From: Clusia tigrina
Taxonomy: Eukaryota; Arthropoda; Insecta; Diptera; Clusiidae
Reading direction: 5' to 3'
Assembly (NCBI GenBank): GCA_920105625.2
Contig: OV050030.1
Span: 138,846,291 to 138,910,290 of the forward strand
DNA length: 64,000 bases
Made by a program: the position numbers and the translations under genes. Positions 29,201-44,400 of the stretch are shown here, piece by piece; the stretch's first letter is position 1, and each line of letters opens with the position of its first letter. Below the pieces are notes generated by a model. That model did not search any database. It had not been told where the DNA came from and was given only the letters and a program-made list of their open reading frames with translations.

Positions 29201-30561
29201 TAAAAATGATTCCTGATTGGAAAATTTAATCATGAATGATAGATTGAATCATGAATCTAAAATGAATCATGAATGGTAAATGAATTGTGAATGATAAAAA
29301 TTAATCCTGAATGATAAATATTATTCATGAATGATAAAATGAATCATCGATGAAAAAAAGTATCATGAATGATAATGTGAATCACGAAGTTTAAAATTTA
29401 ATAATAAATGTTTAAATGAATCGTGGATGATAAAAATGAATCATGAATGGTAAAATGAATCGTGAATTAGAATATGAATCTTGAATGATAAGAATAATCA
29501 TGAGAAATAAAATGAATAATGAATGATAAAATAAATCATGAATGATAAAATTAATCATTAATGAAAAAATGAATCATGCATGGTAAAATGAATCATGAAT
29601 AATAAAAATTAATCTTGAATGATAAAATGGATACGTGAATGATAATAAGAAATATGAATGGGAATATGATTCATGAATAATAAAAATTAAGCTCGAATAT
29701 TAAAATGAATCATGAATGGAAAGCTGCATCATGAGTGGTAAAATGAATCGTGGAAGTTAAAAACTAATCATGAACTTTAAATCATTCGTGTATGATAAAA
29801 TGAATCATGAATGATAATATGAATAATGAATGGTAAAATGAATCGAATGGTAAAATCAATCGTGAATGATATGAATCATGATTGGTAAAATAAATCACGA
29901 ATGATGAAAATGAATCCTGAATGAAAAATATTTATCATGAATCATAAAAATTTTAAATGAAATCTTGAATGTTAAAACTAATCTTGAATGATAATATTAA
30001 TCGTGAATGATAATACAAATCATGGACGGTAAATTAAAATATGAATGTTAAATCGAATCATAAATGATAATATGAATCATGAATGGTAAAATCAATCATG
30101 AACGTTAAATCAATCGTGTATGATAAAATGAGTCATGAATGATAATTTGAATAATGAATGGTAAAATGAATCGAATGGTAAAATAAATCGTGAATGATAT
30201 GAATCATGATTGCTAAAATAAATCACGAATGATAAAAATGAATCCAGAATGATAAATATTAATCATGAATGATAAAATAAATGGTCAATGGTAAAATGAA
30301 TCATGAATGATAAAAATGAATCTCGAATGGTAAAATTAATGAACGATAAAACTAATCATGAATGATAAAAAGAATCATGACTGATAATATGAATCATGAA
30401 TATTAAAATGATTCATGATTGTTAAATGGAATCATAAATGAATCATGAATGCCAAAATGAATCATGATTTTTTAAGATATCGTGAATGATAGGATGAATC
30501 ATGAATGATAAAATGAATCATGAATCAAAAAAATTTATCATTAGTGATAAAATGAATCATG
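25575..30561. repeat. Higher-order module 7 (B type, 4,987 bp)
   Basis: Has GGTTAA(T/A)TGAATCG blocks near 26.49 and 29.13 kb. From about 26.30 to 28.9 kb it follows 19.38-22.0 kb at an offset near 6,927 bp. From about 29.06 kb to its end it is almost the same as 36.78-38.28 kb (offset 7,721). The part from 27.06 kb onward recurs at 51.87-55.37 kb (offset about 24,806). A CCGCGG site lies at 26397-26402. Confidence 0.75.
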
Positions 30562-33500
30562 AATGATAAAAATGAATGGTAAAATGAATCATGGATTATA
30601 AAAATGAATCATGAATGGTAAAGTGAATCGCGAATGATAATATGAATCATGAATGATAAAAAGAATCATGAAAGAAGAAATGAATAATGAACGATAAAAT
30701 GAATCATGAATGATAAAATTAATAATTAATGATAAAATGAATCCTTAATGATAAACATTAACCTTGAATGATAGAATCAATCATGAATGATAAAAGTGAA
30801 TCATGAATGTAAAAGTGAATCACGAATGATAAAATGAATCGTGAATGATAGTAAGAATCATGAATGATTCATGAATAATAAAAACTAACCAGTAAGGGTA
30901 AGATGCAGAATGAGTGGCATAATTAATCGTGAATAAGAAAATGAAACATGAATGGTGAAATGAATCATGACTGACAAAATAAAAGTGAATCGTGAAAGGC
31001 AAAATGTATCATGAAAGTTAAATCAATCGTAAATGATAAAATGAATCATGAATGATAATATGAATCATGAGTGGTAAAATGAATAGAATGATAAAAACAA
31101 TCGTGAATGATATAAATCATGAATGATAAAAATCCTGAAGGAAAAAATAAATCATGAATGATAGAATGAGTCATAAATGTAAACTGAATCCAGAATGGTA
31201 AATCAATCGTGAATGATAAAATGAATCCTGAATGATAAATATTAATCAAGAATGATAAAATGAATCATGATTGAAAAAAAGCATTTTGAATGATAATGTA
31301 AATCATGAAGTTCAAAATTGAATAATGAATGTTAAAATGAACCGTGAATGATAAAATTTAATAATGAATGTGAAAATGAACCGCGGATGATAAAAATGAA
31401 TCATGAAGGGTAAAATGAATCATGAACGTTAAATCAATAGTGAATGATAAAATGAATCATGAATGATATGAATTATGAATGGGTAAATGAATCGAATGAT
31501 GAAAACAATCATGCATGACATGAGTAATGTATGTAAAAAGAATCACGAATGATAAAAATGATTCCTGATTGGAAAAATTAATCATGAATGATAGATTGAA
31601 TCATGAATGTAAAATGAATCATGAATGGTAAATGAATTGTGAATGATAAAAATTAATCCTGAATGATAAATATTAATAATGAATGATAAAATAATTCATC
31701 AATGAAAAACAGTATCATGAATGATAATATGAATCACGAAGTTTAAAATTTAATAATAAATGTTTAAATGAATCGTGGATGATAAAAATGAATCATGAAT
31801 GGTAAAATCAATCGTGAATAAGAATATGAATCATGAATAAGAAGAATCATGAGAGATAAAAAGAATAATGAATGATAAAATAAATCATGAATGATAAAAT
31901 TAATCATTAATGAAAAAATGAATCATTAATGATAAAAATGAATCATGCATGGTAAAATGAATCATGAATAATAAAAATTAATCATGAATGGCAAGATGAA
32001 TCATGAAAGATAGAATGAATCATGAATGATAAAATTAATAATGAATGTTAAAATGAATCATGGTTGATAAAACTGAATAATGAAAGATAAAATGAATCAT
32101 GAATGATAAAATGAATCATGAATGATAAAATGAATCATTACTGATAGCAACTAACCATAAATGATAGACTCAATCATGGATGATAAAATAAATCTTGAAT
32201 GGTAAAATGATTGATGAATGATAAAAATGAACAATGAATGATAAACGGAATCATGAATGATCAAAATTAATCGTAAATGATAAAAATGAATCATGAATAA
32301 TAAAAATTAATCATGAATGATAAGAGTGCATCGTGAATGATAATATGAATCGTGAATGACAATAAGAATCATGAATGGTAATATGATTCCTGAATAATAA
32401 AAATTAATCATGAATGGAAGAGCATGAGAGGCAAATTGAAACGTGAATGGTAAAATGAATCATGAATGATAGAATAAATCATTAATTTATAAAATGAATC
32501 ATGAATGGTAAAATGAATCATGGTTGAATAAACTGAATAATGAAAGATAAATGAGTCAAGAATGATAAAATCAGTCATGAATGATAAAATGAATCAATAA
32601 TGATAACAATTAACAATCAATCATGAATGATAAAATAAATCTTGAATGGTAAAATGGTTAATGAATGAAAAAATTAACAATGAATGATAAACGGAATCAT
32701 GAATGATGAAAATGAAACATAAATGATAAAAATGAATCATGAATGATAAAATGGAATCGTGAATGATAATAAGAAATATGAATGGGAATATGATTTATGA
32801 ATAATAAAAATTAAGCTCGAATATTAAAATGAATCATAAATGGAAAGCCGCATCATGAGTGGTAAAATGAATCGTGAAAGTTAAAATGAATCATGAACTT
32901 TAAATCAATCGTGAATGATAAAATGAATCATGAATGATAATATGAATAATGAATGATAAAATGAATCGAATGGTAAAATCAATCGTGAATGATATGAATC
33001 ATGATTGGTAAAATAAATCACGAATGATAAAAATGAATCCTGAATGAAAAATATTAATCATGAAACATAAAAATGAATCATGAATGTGAAATTGAATCAT
33101 GAATGTGAAATTGAATCATGAATGGTAAATGGAATCTTGAATGTTAAAACTAATCGTGAATGATAATATAAATCGTGAATGATAATACAAATCATGGACG
33201 GTAAATTAAAATATGAATGTTAAATCGAATCATAAATGATAATATGAATCATGAATGGTAAAATCAATCATGAACGTTAAATCAGTCGTGTATGATAAAA
33301 TGAGTCATGAATGATAGGAATAATGAATGCTAAAATGAATCGAATGGTAAAATGAATCGTGAATGATATGAATCATGATTGGTAAAATAAATCACGAATG
33401 ATAAAAATGAATCCTGTATGATAAATATTAATCATGAATGATAAAATGAATGGTCAATGGTAAAATGAATCATGAATGATAAAAATGAATCTCGAATGGT

Positions 33501-33748
33501 AAAATTAATGAACGATAAAACTAATCATGAATGATAAAAAGAATAATGACTGATAATATGAATCATGACTGATAATATGAATCATGACTGAAAATATGAA
33601 TTATAAATATTAAAATGATTCATGAATGTTAAATGGAATCATAAATGAATCATGAATGCCAAAATGAATCATGATTTTTAAAGCTATCGTGAATGATAAA
33701 AAGAATCATAAATCAAAAAATGTATCATTAGTGATCAAATGAATCATG
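30562..33748. repeat. Higher-order module 8 (A type, 3,187 bp)
   Basis: First copy of the regular A module. It has one block of the GGTTAAATGAATCG class near 31.48 kb, here as GGGTAAATGAATCG, and the doubled GAATCATGAATGTGAAATT near 33.08 kb. It has the same length as module 10, and by eye I find only single-base differences, for example C instead of A near 31,709. GAAAGCCGCATC near 32.85 kb is shared only with module 10. Its intact AATTCATCAATGAAAAACAG near 31.70 kb is the empty counterpart of the LINE insertion site. A CCGCGG site lies at 31381-31386. Confidence 0.85.
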
Positions 33749-36700
33749 AATGATAAAAATGAATGGTAAAATGAATCATGGATTATAAAAATGAATCATG
33801 AATGGTAAAGTGAATCGCGAATGATAATATGAATCATGAATGATAAAAAGAATCATGAAAGAAGAAATGAATAATGAACGATAAAATGAATCATGAATGA
33901 TAAAATTAATAATTTATGATAAAATGAATCGTTAATGATAAACATTAACCTTGAATTATAGAATCAATCATGAATGATAAAAGTGAATCATGAATGGAAA
34001 AATGAATCACGAATGATAATATGAATCGTGAATGATAATAAGAATCATCAATGATTCATGAATAATAAAAACTAATCAGAATGGGTAAGATGTAGAATGA
34101 GTGGCATAATTAATCGTGAATAAGAAAATGAAACATGAATGGTGAAATGAATCATGACTGACAAAATAAACGTGAATTGTGAAAGAGCAAAATGTATCAT
34201 GAAAGTTAAATCAATCGTAAATGATAAAATGAATCATGAATGATAATATGAATCATGAGTGGTAAAATGAATAGAATGATAAAAACAATCGTGAATGATA
34301 TAAATCATGAATGATAAAAATCCTGAAGGAAAAAATAAATCATGAATGATAGAATGAGTCATAAATGTAAACTGAATCCAAAATGGTAAATCAATCGTGA
34401 ATGATAAAATGAATCCTGAATGATAAATATTAATCAAGAATGATAAAATGAATCATGATTGAAAAAAAGCATCATGAATGATAATTAAATCACGAAGTTT
34501 AAAATTGAATAATGAATGTTAAAATGAACCGTGGATGATAAAATTTATTAATGAATGTGAAAATGAACCGCGGATGATAAATATGAATCATGAATGGTAA
34601 AATGAATCATGAACGTTAAATCAATAGTGAATGATAAAATGAATCATGTATGATATGAATCATGAATGGTTAAATGAATCGAATGATGAAAACAATCATG
34701 CATGACATGAGTCATGTATGTAAAAAGAATCACGAATGATAAAACTCATTCCTGATTGGAAAAATTAATCATGAATGATAGACTGAATCATGAATGTAAA
34801 ATGAATCATGAATCGTAAATGAATTGTGAATGATAAAAATGAATCCTGAATGATAAATATTAATCATGAATGATAAAATAATTTATCAATGAAAAAAAGT
34901 ATCATGAATGATAATGTGAATCACGAAATTTAATATTTAATAATAAATGTTAAAATGAATCGTGGATGATAAAAATGAATCATGAATGGTAAAATGAATC
35001 GTGAATGATAATTGCAATCATGACTCATAAAAAGACTCATAAATGATAAAATGAATGATAAAATTTAACCATGAATGATAGAATCATGAATGATAACATG
35101 AATCTTGAATCATAAGAATCATGAATGGTAAAATGTTTCATGAATAATAAAAATTAATCATGAATATTAAAATGAATCATGAATGGAAAGATGCATCGTG
35201 AGTGGCAAAATATATCATGAAAGGTAAAATGAATCATGAACATTAAATCGATCGTGAATGATAAAATGAATCATCAATGAAAAAAAGTATCATGAATGAT
35301 AATGTGAATCACGAAATTTAATATTTAATAATAAATGTTTAAATGAATCGTGGATGATAAAAATGAATCATGAATGGTAAAATCAATCGTGAGTTAGAAT
35401 ATGAATCATGAATGATAAGAAGAATCATGAGAGATAAAAAGAATAATGAATGATAAAATAAATCATGAATGATTAAATTAATCATTAATGAAAAAATGAA
35501 TAATTAATGATAAAAATGAATCATGCATGGTAAAATGAATCATGAATAATAAAAATTAATCATGAATGTTAAGATGAAGCATGAAAGATAGAATGAATCA
35601 TGAATGATAAAATTAATAATGAATGTTAAAATGAATCATGGTTGATAAAACTGAATAATGAAAGATAAAATGAATCATGAATGATAAAATGAATCATGAA
35701 TGATAAAATGAATCATTAATGATAACAACTAACCATAAATGATAGACTCCATCATGAATGATAAAATAAATCTTGAATGGTAAAATGATTGATGAATGAT
35801 AAAAATGAACAATGAATGATAAACGGAATCATGAATAATCAAAATTAATCGTAAATGATAAAAATGAATCATGAATGATAAAAATGAATAATGAATGATA
35901 AAAATTACTCATGAATGATAAAAGTGAATCGGGAATGATAATGTAAATTTTGAATGATAATAAGAATCATGAATAGTAATATGATTCCTGAATAATAAAA
36001 ATTAATCATGAATGGAAGAGCATGGCATAATGAAACGTGAATGGTAAAATGAATCATGAATGATAGAATAAATCATTAATTTATAAAATGAATCATGAAT
36101 GGTAAAATGAATCATTAATGGTAACAATTAACCATAACTGATAGACTCACGCATGAATGATAAAATAAATCTTGAATGGTAAAATGATTAATGAATGAAA
36201 AAACTATCAATGAATGATAAACGGAATCATGAATGATGAAAATTAACCATAAATGATAAAAATTAATCATGAATGATAAAAATTAATCATGAAGGATAAA
36301 ATGGAATCGTGAATGATAGTAAGAAATATGATTGGTAATATGATTCATGAATAACAAAAATTTAGCACGAATATTAAAATGAATCATGAATGGAAAGATG
36401 CATAATGAGTGGTGAAATGAATCGTGAAAGTTAAAATGAATCATGAACTTTAAATCAATCGTGTATGATAAAATGAATCATATAAATAATGAATGGTAAA
36501 ATGAATCGAATGGTAAAATCAATCGTGAATGATATGAATCATGATTGGTAAAATAAAACACGAATGATAAAAATGAATCCTGAATGAAAAATATTAATCA
36601 TGAATCATAAAAGTGAATCATGAATGTGAAAATGAATCATGATTGGTAAATGGAATCTTGAATGTTAAAACTAATCTTGAATGATAATATAAATCGTGAA

Positions 36701-38282
36701 TGATAATACAAAACATGGACGGTAAATTAAAATATGAATGTTAAATCGAATAATAAATGATAATATGAATCATGAATGGTAAAATGAATCATGAACGTTA
36801 AATCAATAGTGAATGAAAAAATGAATCATGAATGATATGAATCATGAATGGTTAAATGAATCGAATGATGAAAACAATCATGCATAACATGAGTCATGTA
36901 AGTAAAAAGAATCACGAATGATAAAAATGATTCCTGATTGGAAAATTTAATCATGAATGATAGATTGAATCATGAATCTAAAATGAATCATGAATGGTAA
37001 ATGAATTGTGAATGATAAAAATTAATCCTGAATGATAAATATTATTCATGAATGATAAAATGAATCATCGATGAAAAAAAGTATCATGAATGATAATGTG
37101 AATCACGAAGTTTAAAATTTAATAATAAATGTTTAAATGAATCGTGGATGATAAAAATGAATCATGAATGGTAAAATGAATCGTGAATTAGAATATGAAT
37201 CTTGAATGATAAGAATAATCATGAGAAATAAAATGAATAATGAATGATAAAATAAATCATGAATGATAAAATTAATCATTAATGAAAAAATGAATCATGC
37301 ATGGTAAAATGAATCATGAATAATAAAAATTAATCTTGAATGATAAAATGGATACGTGAATGATAATAAGAAATATGAATGGGAATATGATTCATGAATA
37401 ATAAAAATTAAGCTCGAATATTAAAATGAATCATGAATGGAAAGCTGCATCATGAGTGGTAAAATGAATCGTGGAAGTTAAAAACTAATCATGAACTTTA
37501 AATCATTCGTGTATGATAAAATGAATCATGAATGATAATATGAATAATGAATGGTAAAATGAATCGAATGGTAAAATCAATCGTGAATGATATGAATCAT
37601 GATTGGTAAAATAAATCACGAATGATGAAAATGAATCCTGAATGAAAAATATTTATCATGAATCATAAAAATTTTAAATGAAATCTTGAATGTTAAAACT
37701 AATCTTGAATGATAATATTAATCGTGAATGATAATACAAATCATGGACGGTAAATTAAAATATGAATGTTAAATCGAATCATAAATGATAATATGAATCA
37801 TGAATGGTAAAATCAATCATGAACGTTAAATCAATCGTGTATGATAAAATGAGTCATGAATGATAATTTGAATAATGAATGGTAAAATGAATCGAATGGT
37901 AAAATAAATCGTGAATGATATGAATCATGATTGCTAAAATAAATCACGAATGATAAAAATGAATCCAGAATGATAAATATTAATCATGAATGATAAAATA
38001 AATGGTCAATGGTAAAATGAATCATGAATGATAAAAATGAATCTCGAATGGTAAAATTAATGAACGATAAAACTAATCATGAATGATAAAAAGAATCATG
38101 ACTGATAATATGAATCATGAATATTAAAATGATTCATGATTGTTAAATGGAATCATAAATGAATCATGAATGCCAAAATGAATCATGATTTTTTAAGATA
38201 TCGTGAATGATAGGATGAATCATGAATGATAAAATGAATCATGAATCAAAAAAATTTATCATTAGTGATAAAATGAATCATG
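33749..38282. repeat. Higher-order module 9 (B type, 4,534 bp)
   Basis: Two GGTTAAATGAATCG blocks near 34.67 and 36.85 kb. GAAAGAGCAAAATG near 34.19 kb and AATCATCAATGATT near 34.05 kb are private to this module and module 11. Its last ~1.2 kb instead matches module 7 (29.06-30.56 kb), including AAATTTTAAATGAAATCTTG near 37.67 kb. It is therefore a join between two lineages. A CCGCGG site lies at 34568-34573. Confidence 0.8.
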
Positions 38283-41200
38283 AATGATAAAAATGAATGG
38301 TAAAATGAATCATGGATTATAAAAATGAATCATGAATGGTAAAGTGAATCGCGAATGATAATATGAATCATGAATGATAAAAAGAATCATGAAAGAAGAA
38401 ATGAATAATGAACGATAAAATGAATCATGAATGATAAAATTAATAATTAATGATAAAATGAATCCTTAATGATAAACATTAACCTTGAATGATAGAATCA
38501 ATCATGAATGATAAAAGTGAATCATGAATGTAAAAGTGAATCACGAATGATAAAATGAATCGTGAATGATAGTAAGAATCATGAATGATTCATGAATAAT
38601 AAAAACTAACCAGTAAGGGTAAGATGCAGAATGAGTGGCATAATTAATCGTGAATAAGAAAATGAAACATGAATGGTGAAATGAATCATGACTGACAAAA
38701 TAAAAGTGAATCGTGAAAGGCAAAATGTATCATGAAAGTTAAATCAATCGTAAATGATAAAATGAATCATGAATGATAATATGAATCATGAGTGGTAAAA
38801 TGAATAGAATGATAAAAACAATCGTGAATGATATAAATCATGAATGATAAAAATCCTGAAGGAAAAAATAAATCATGAATGATAGAATGAGTCATAAATG
38901 TAAACTGAATCCAGAATGGTAAATCAATCGTGAATGATAAAATGAATCCTGAATGATAAATATTAATCAAGAATGATAAAATGAATCATGATTGAAAAAA
39001 AGCATTTTGAATGATAATGTAAATCATGAAGTTCAAAATTGAATAATGAATGTTAAAATGAACCGTGAATGATAAAATTTAATAATGAATGTGAAAATGA
39101 ACCGCGGATGATAAAAATGAATCATGAAGGGTAAAATGAATCATGAACGTTAAATCAATAGTGAATGATAAAATGAATCATGAATGATATGAATTATGAA
39201 TGGGTAAATGAATCGAATGATGAAAACAATCATGCATGACATGAGTAATGTATGTAAAAAGAATCACGAATGATAAAAATGATTCCTGATTGGAAAAATT
39301 AATCATGAATGATAGATTGAATCATGAATGTAAAATGAATCATGAATGGTAAATGAATTGTGAATGATAAAAATTAATCCTGAATGATAAATATTAATAA
39401 TGAATGATAAAATAATTCATCAATGAAAAAAAGTATCATGAATGATAATATGAATCACGAAGTTTAAAATTTAATAATAAATGTTTAAATGAATCGTGGA
39501 TGATAAAAATGAATCATGAATGGTAAAATCAATCGTGAATAAGAATATGAATCATGAATAAGAAGAATCATGAGAGATAAAAAGAATAATGAATGATAAA
39601 ATAAATCATGAATGATAAAATTAATCATTAATGAAAAAATGAATCATTAATGATAAAAATGAATCATGCATGGTAAAATGAATCATGAATAATAAAAATT
39701 AATCATGAATGGCAAGATGAATCATGAAAGATAGAATGAATCATGAATGATAAAATTAATAATGAATGTTAAAATGAATCATGGTTGATAAAACTGAATA
39801 ATGAAAGATAAAATGAATCATGAATGATAAAATGAATCATGAATGATAAAATGAATCATTACTGATAGCAACTAACCATAAATGATAGACTCAATCATGG
39901 ATGATAAAATAAATCTTGAATGGTAAAATGATTGATGAATGATAAAAATGAACAATGAATGATAAACGGAATCATGAATGATCAAAATTAATCGTAAATG
40001 ATAAAAATGAATCATGAATAATAAAAATTAATCATGAATGATAAGAGTGCATCGTGAATGATAATATGAATCGTGAATGACAATAAGAATCATGAATGGT
40101 AATATGATTCCTGAATAATAAAAATTAATCATGAATGGAAGAGCATGAGAGGCAAATTGAAACGTGAATGGTAAAATGAATCATGAATGATAGAATAAAT
40201 CATTAATTTATAAAATGAATCATGAATGGTAAAATGAATCATGGTTGAATAAACTGAATAATGAAAGATAAATGAGTCAAGAATGATAAAATCAGTCATG
40301 AATGATAAAATGAATCAATAATGATAACAATTAACAATCAATCATGAATGATAAAATAAATCTTGAATGGTAAAATGGTTAATGAATGAAAAAATTAACA
40401 ATGAATGATAAACGGAATCATGAATGATGAAAATGAAACATAAATGATAAAAATGAATCATGAATGATAAAATGGAATCGTGAATGATAATAAGAAATAT
40501 GAATGGGAATATGATTTATGAATAATAAAAATTAAGCTCGAATATTAAAATGAATCATAAATGGAAAGCCGCATCATGAGTGGTAAAATGAATCGTGAAA
40601 GTTAAAATGAATCATGAACTTTAAATCAATCGTGAATGATAAAATGAATCATGAATGATAATATGAATAATGAATGATAAAATGAATCGAATGGTAAAAT
40701 CAATCGTGAATGATATGAATCATGATTGGTAAAATAAATCACGAATGATAAAAATGAATCCTGAATGAAAAATATTAATCATGAAACATAAAAATGAATC
40801 ATGAATGTGAAATTGAATCATGAATGTGAAATTGAATCATGAATGGTAAATGGAATCTTGAATGTTAAAACTAATCGTGAATGATAATATAAATCGTGAA
40901 TGATAATACAAATCATGGACGGTAAATTAAAATATGAATGTTAAATCGAATCATAAATGATAATATGAATCATGAATGGTAAAATCAATCATGAACGTTA
41001 AATCAGTCGTGTATGATAAAATGAGTCATGAATGATAGGAATAATGAATGCTAAAATGAATCGAATGGTAAAATGAATCGTGAATGATATGAATCATGAT
41101 TGGTAAAATAAATCACGAATGATAAAAATGAATCCTGTATGATAAATATTAATCATGAATGATAAAATGAATGGTCAATGGTAAAATGAATCATGAATGA

Positions 41201-41469
41201 TAAAAATGAATCTCGAATGGTAAAATTAATGAACGATAAAACTAATCATGAATGATAAAAAGAATAATGACTGATAATATGAATCATGACTGATAATATG
41301 AATCATGACTGAAAATATGAATTATAAATATTAAAATGATTCATGAATGTTAAATGGAATCATAAATGAATCATGAATGCCAAAATGAATCATGATTTTT
41401 AAAGCTATCGTGAATGATAAAAAGAATCATAAATCAAAAAATGTATCATTAGTGATCAAATGAATCATG
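38283..41469. repeat. Higher-order module 10 (A type, 3,187 bp)
   Basis: Near-identical to module 8 at an offset of 7,721 bp and to module 14 at an offset of 17,090 bp. Differences from module 14 include GAAAGCCGCATC here against GAAAGCTGCATC there, and a 19-bp unit near its end that module 14 has and this copy lacks. It has an intact, empty LINE site near 39.42 kb. A CCGCGG site lies at 39102-39107. Confidence 0.85.
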
Positions 41470-44400
41470 AATGATAAAAATGAATGGTAAAATGAATCAT
41501 GGATTATAAAAATGAATCATGAATGGTAAAGTGAATCGCGAATGATAATATGAATCATGAATGATAAAAAGAATCATGAAAGAAGAAATGAATAATGAAC
41601 GATAAAATGAATCATGAATGATAAAATTAATAATTTATGATAAAATGAATCGTTAATGATAAACATTAACCTTGAATTATAGAATCAATCATGAATGATA
41701 AAAGTGAATCATGAATGGAAAAATGAATCACGAATGATAATATGAATCGTGAATGATAATAAGAATCATCAATGATTCATGAATAATAAAAACTAATCAG
41801 AATGGGTAAGATGTAGAATGAGTGGCATAATTAATCGTGAATAAGAAAATGAAACATGAATGGTGAAATGAATCATGACTGACAAAATAAACGTGAATTG
41901 TGAAAGAGCAAAATGTATCATGAAAGTTAAATCAATCGTAAATGATAAAATGAATCATGAATGATAATATGAATCATGAGTGGTAAAATGAATAGAATGA
42001 TAAAAACAATCGTGAATGATATAAATCATGAATGATAAAAATCCTGAAGGAAAAAATAAATCATGAATGATAGAATGAGTCATAAATGTAAACTGAATCC
42101 AAAATGGTAAATCAATCGTGAATGATAAAATGAATCCTGAATGATAAATATTAATCAAGAATGATAAAATGAATCATGATTGAAAAAAAGCATCATGAAT
42201 GATAATTAAATCACGAAGTTTAAAATTGAATAATGAATGTTAAAATGAACCGTGGATGATAAAATTTATTAATGAATGTGAAAATGAACCGCGGATGATA
42301 AATATGAATCATGAATGGTAAAATGAATCATGAACGTTAAATCAATAGTGAATGATAAAATGAATCATGTATGATATGAATCATGAATGGTTAAATGAAT
42401 CGAATGATGAAAACAATCATGCATGACATGAGTCATGTATGTAAAAAGAATCACGAATGATAAAACTCATTCCTGATTGGAAAAATTAATCATGAATGAT
42501 AGACTGAATCATGAATGTAAAATGAATCATGAATCGTAAATGAATTGTGAATGATAAAAATGAATCCTGAATGATAAATATTAATCATGAATGATAAAAT
42601 AATTTATCAATGAAAAAAAGTATCATGAATGATAATGTGAATCACGAAATTTAATATTTAATAATAAATGTTAAAATGAATCGTGGATGATAAAAATGAA
42701 TCATGAATGGTAAAATGAATCGTGAATGATAATTGCAATCATGACTCATAAAAAGACTCATAAATGATAAAATGAATGATAAAATTTAACCATGAATGAT
42801 AGAATCATGAATGATAACATGAATCTTGAATCATAAGAATCATGAATGGTAAAATGTTTCATGAATAATAAAAATTAATCATGAATATTAAAATGAATCA
42901 TGAATGGAAAGATGCATCGTGAGTGGCAAAATATATCATGAAAGGTAAAATGAATCATGAACATTAAATCGATCGTGAATGATAAAATGAATCATCAATG
43001 AAAAAAAGTATCATGAATGATAATGTGAATCACGAAATTTAATATTTAATAATAAATGTTTAAATGAATCGTGGATGATAAAAATGAATCATGAATGGTA
43101 AAATCAATCGTGAGTTAGAATATGAATCATGAATGATAAGAAGAATCATGAGAGATAAAAAGAATAATGAATGATAAAATAAATCATGAATGATTAAATT
43201 AATCATTAATGAAAAAATGAATAATTAATGATAAAAATGAATCATGCATGGTAAAATGAATCATGAATAATAAAAATTAATCATGAATGTTAAGATGAAG
43301 CATGAAAGATAGAATGAATCATGAATGATAAAATTAATAATGAATGTTAAAATGAATCATGGTTGATAAAACTGAATAATGAAAGATAAAATGAATCATG
43401 AATGATAAAATGAATCATGAATGATAAAATGAATCATTAATGATAACAACTAACCATAAATGATAGACTCCATCATGAATGATAAAATAAATCTTGAATG
43501 GTAAAATGATTGATGAATGATAAAAATGAACAATGAATGATAAACGGAATCATGAATAATCAAAATTAATCGTAAATGATAAAAATGAATCATGAATGAT
43601 TAAAATGAATAATGAATGATAAAAATTACTCATGAATGATAAAAGTGAAGGGGAATGATAATGTAAATTTTGAATGATAATAAGAATCATGAATAGTAAT
43701 ATGATTCCTGAATAATAAAAATTAATCATGAATGGAAGAGCATGGCATAATGAAACGTGAATGGTAAAATGAATCATGAATGATAGAATAAATCATTAAT
43801 TTATAAAATGAATCATGAATGGTAAAATGAATCATTAATGGTAACAATTAACCATAACTGATAGACTCACGCATGAATGATAAAATAAATCTTGAATGGT
43901 AAAATGATTAATGAATGAAAAAACTATCAATGAATGATAAACGGAATCATGAATGATGAAAATTAACCATAAATGATAAAAATTAATCATGAATGATAAA
44001 AATTAATCATGAAGGATAAAATGGAATCGTGAATGATAGTAAGAAATATGATTGGTAATATGATTCATGAATAACAAAAATTTAGCACGAATATTAAAAT
44101 GAATCATGAATGGAAAGATGCATAATGAGTGGTGAAATGAATCGTGAAAGTTAAAATGAATCATGAACTTTAAATCAATCGTGTATGATAAAATGAATCA
44201 TATAAATAATGAATGGTAAAATGAATCGAATGGTAAAATCAATCGTGAATGATATGAATCATGATTGGTAAAATAAAACACGAATGATAAAAATGAATCC
44301 TGAATGAAAAATATTAATCATGAATCATAAAAGTGAATCATGAATGTGAAAATGAATCATGATTGGTAAATGGAATCTTGAATGTTAAAACTAATCTTGA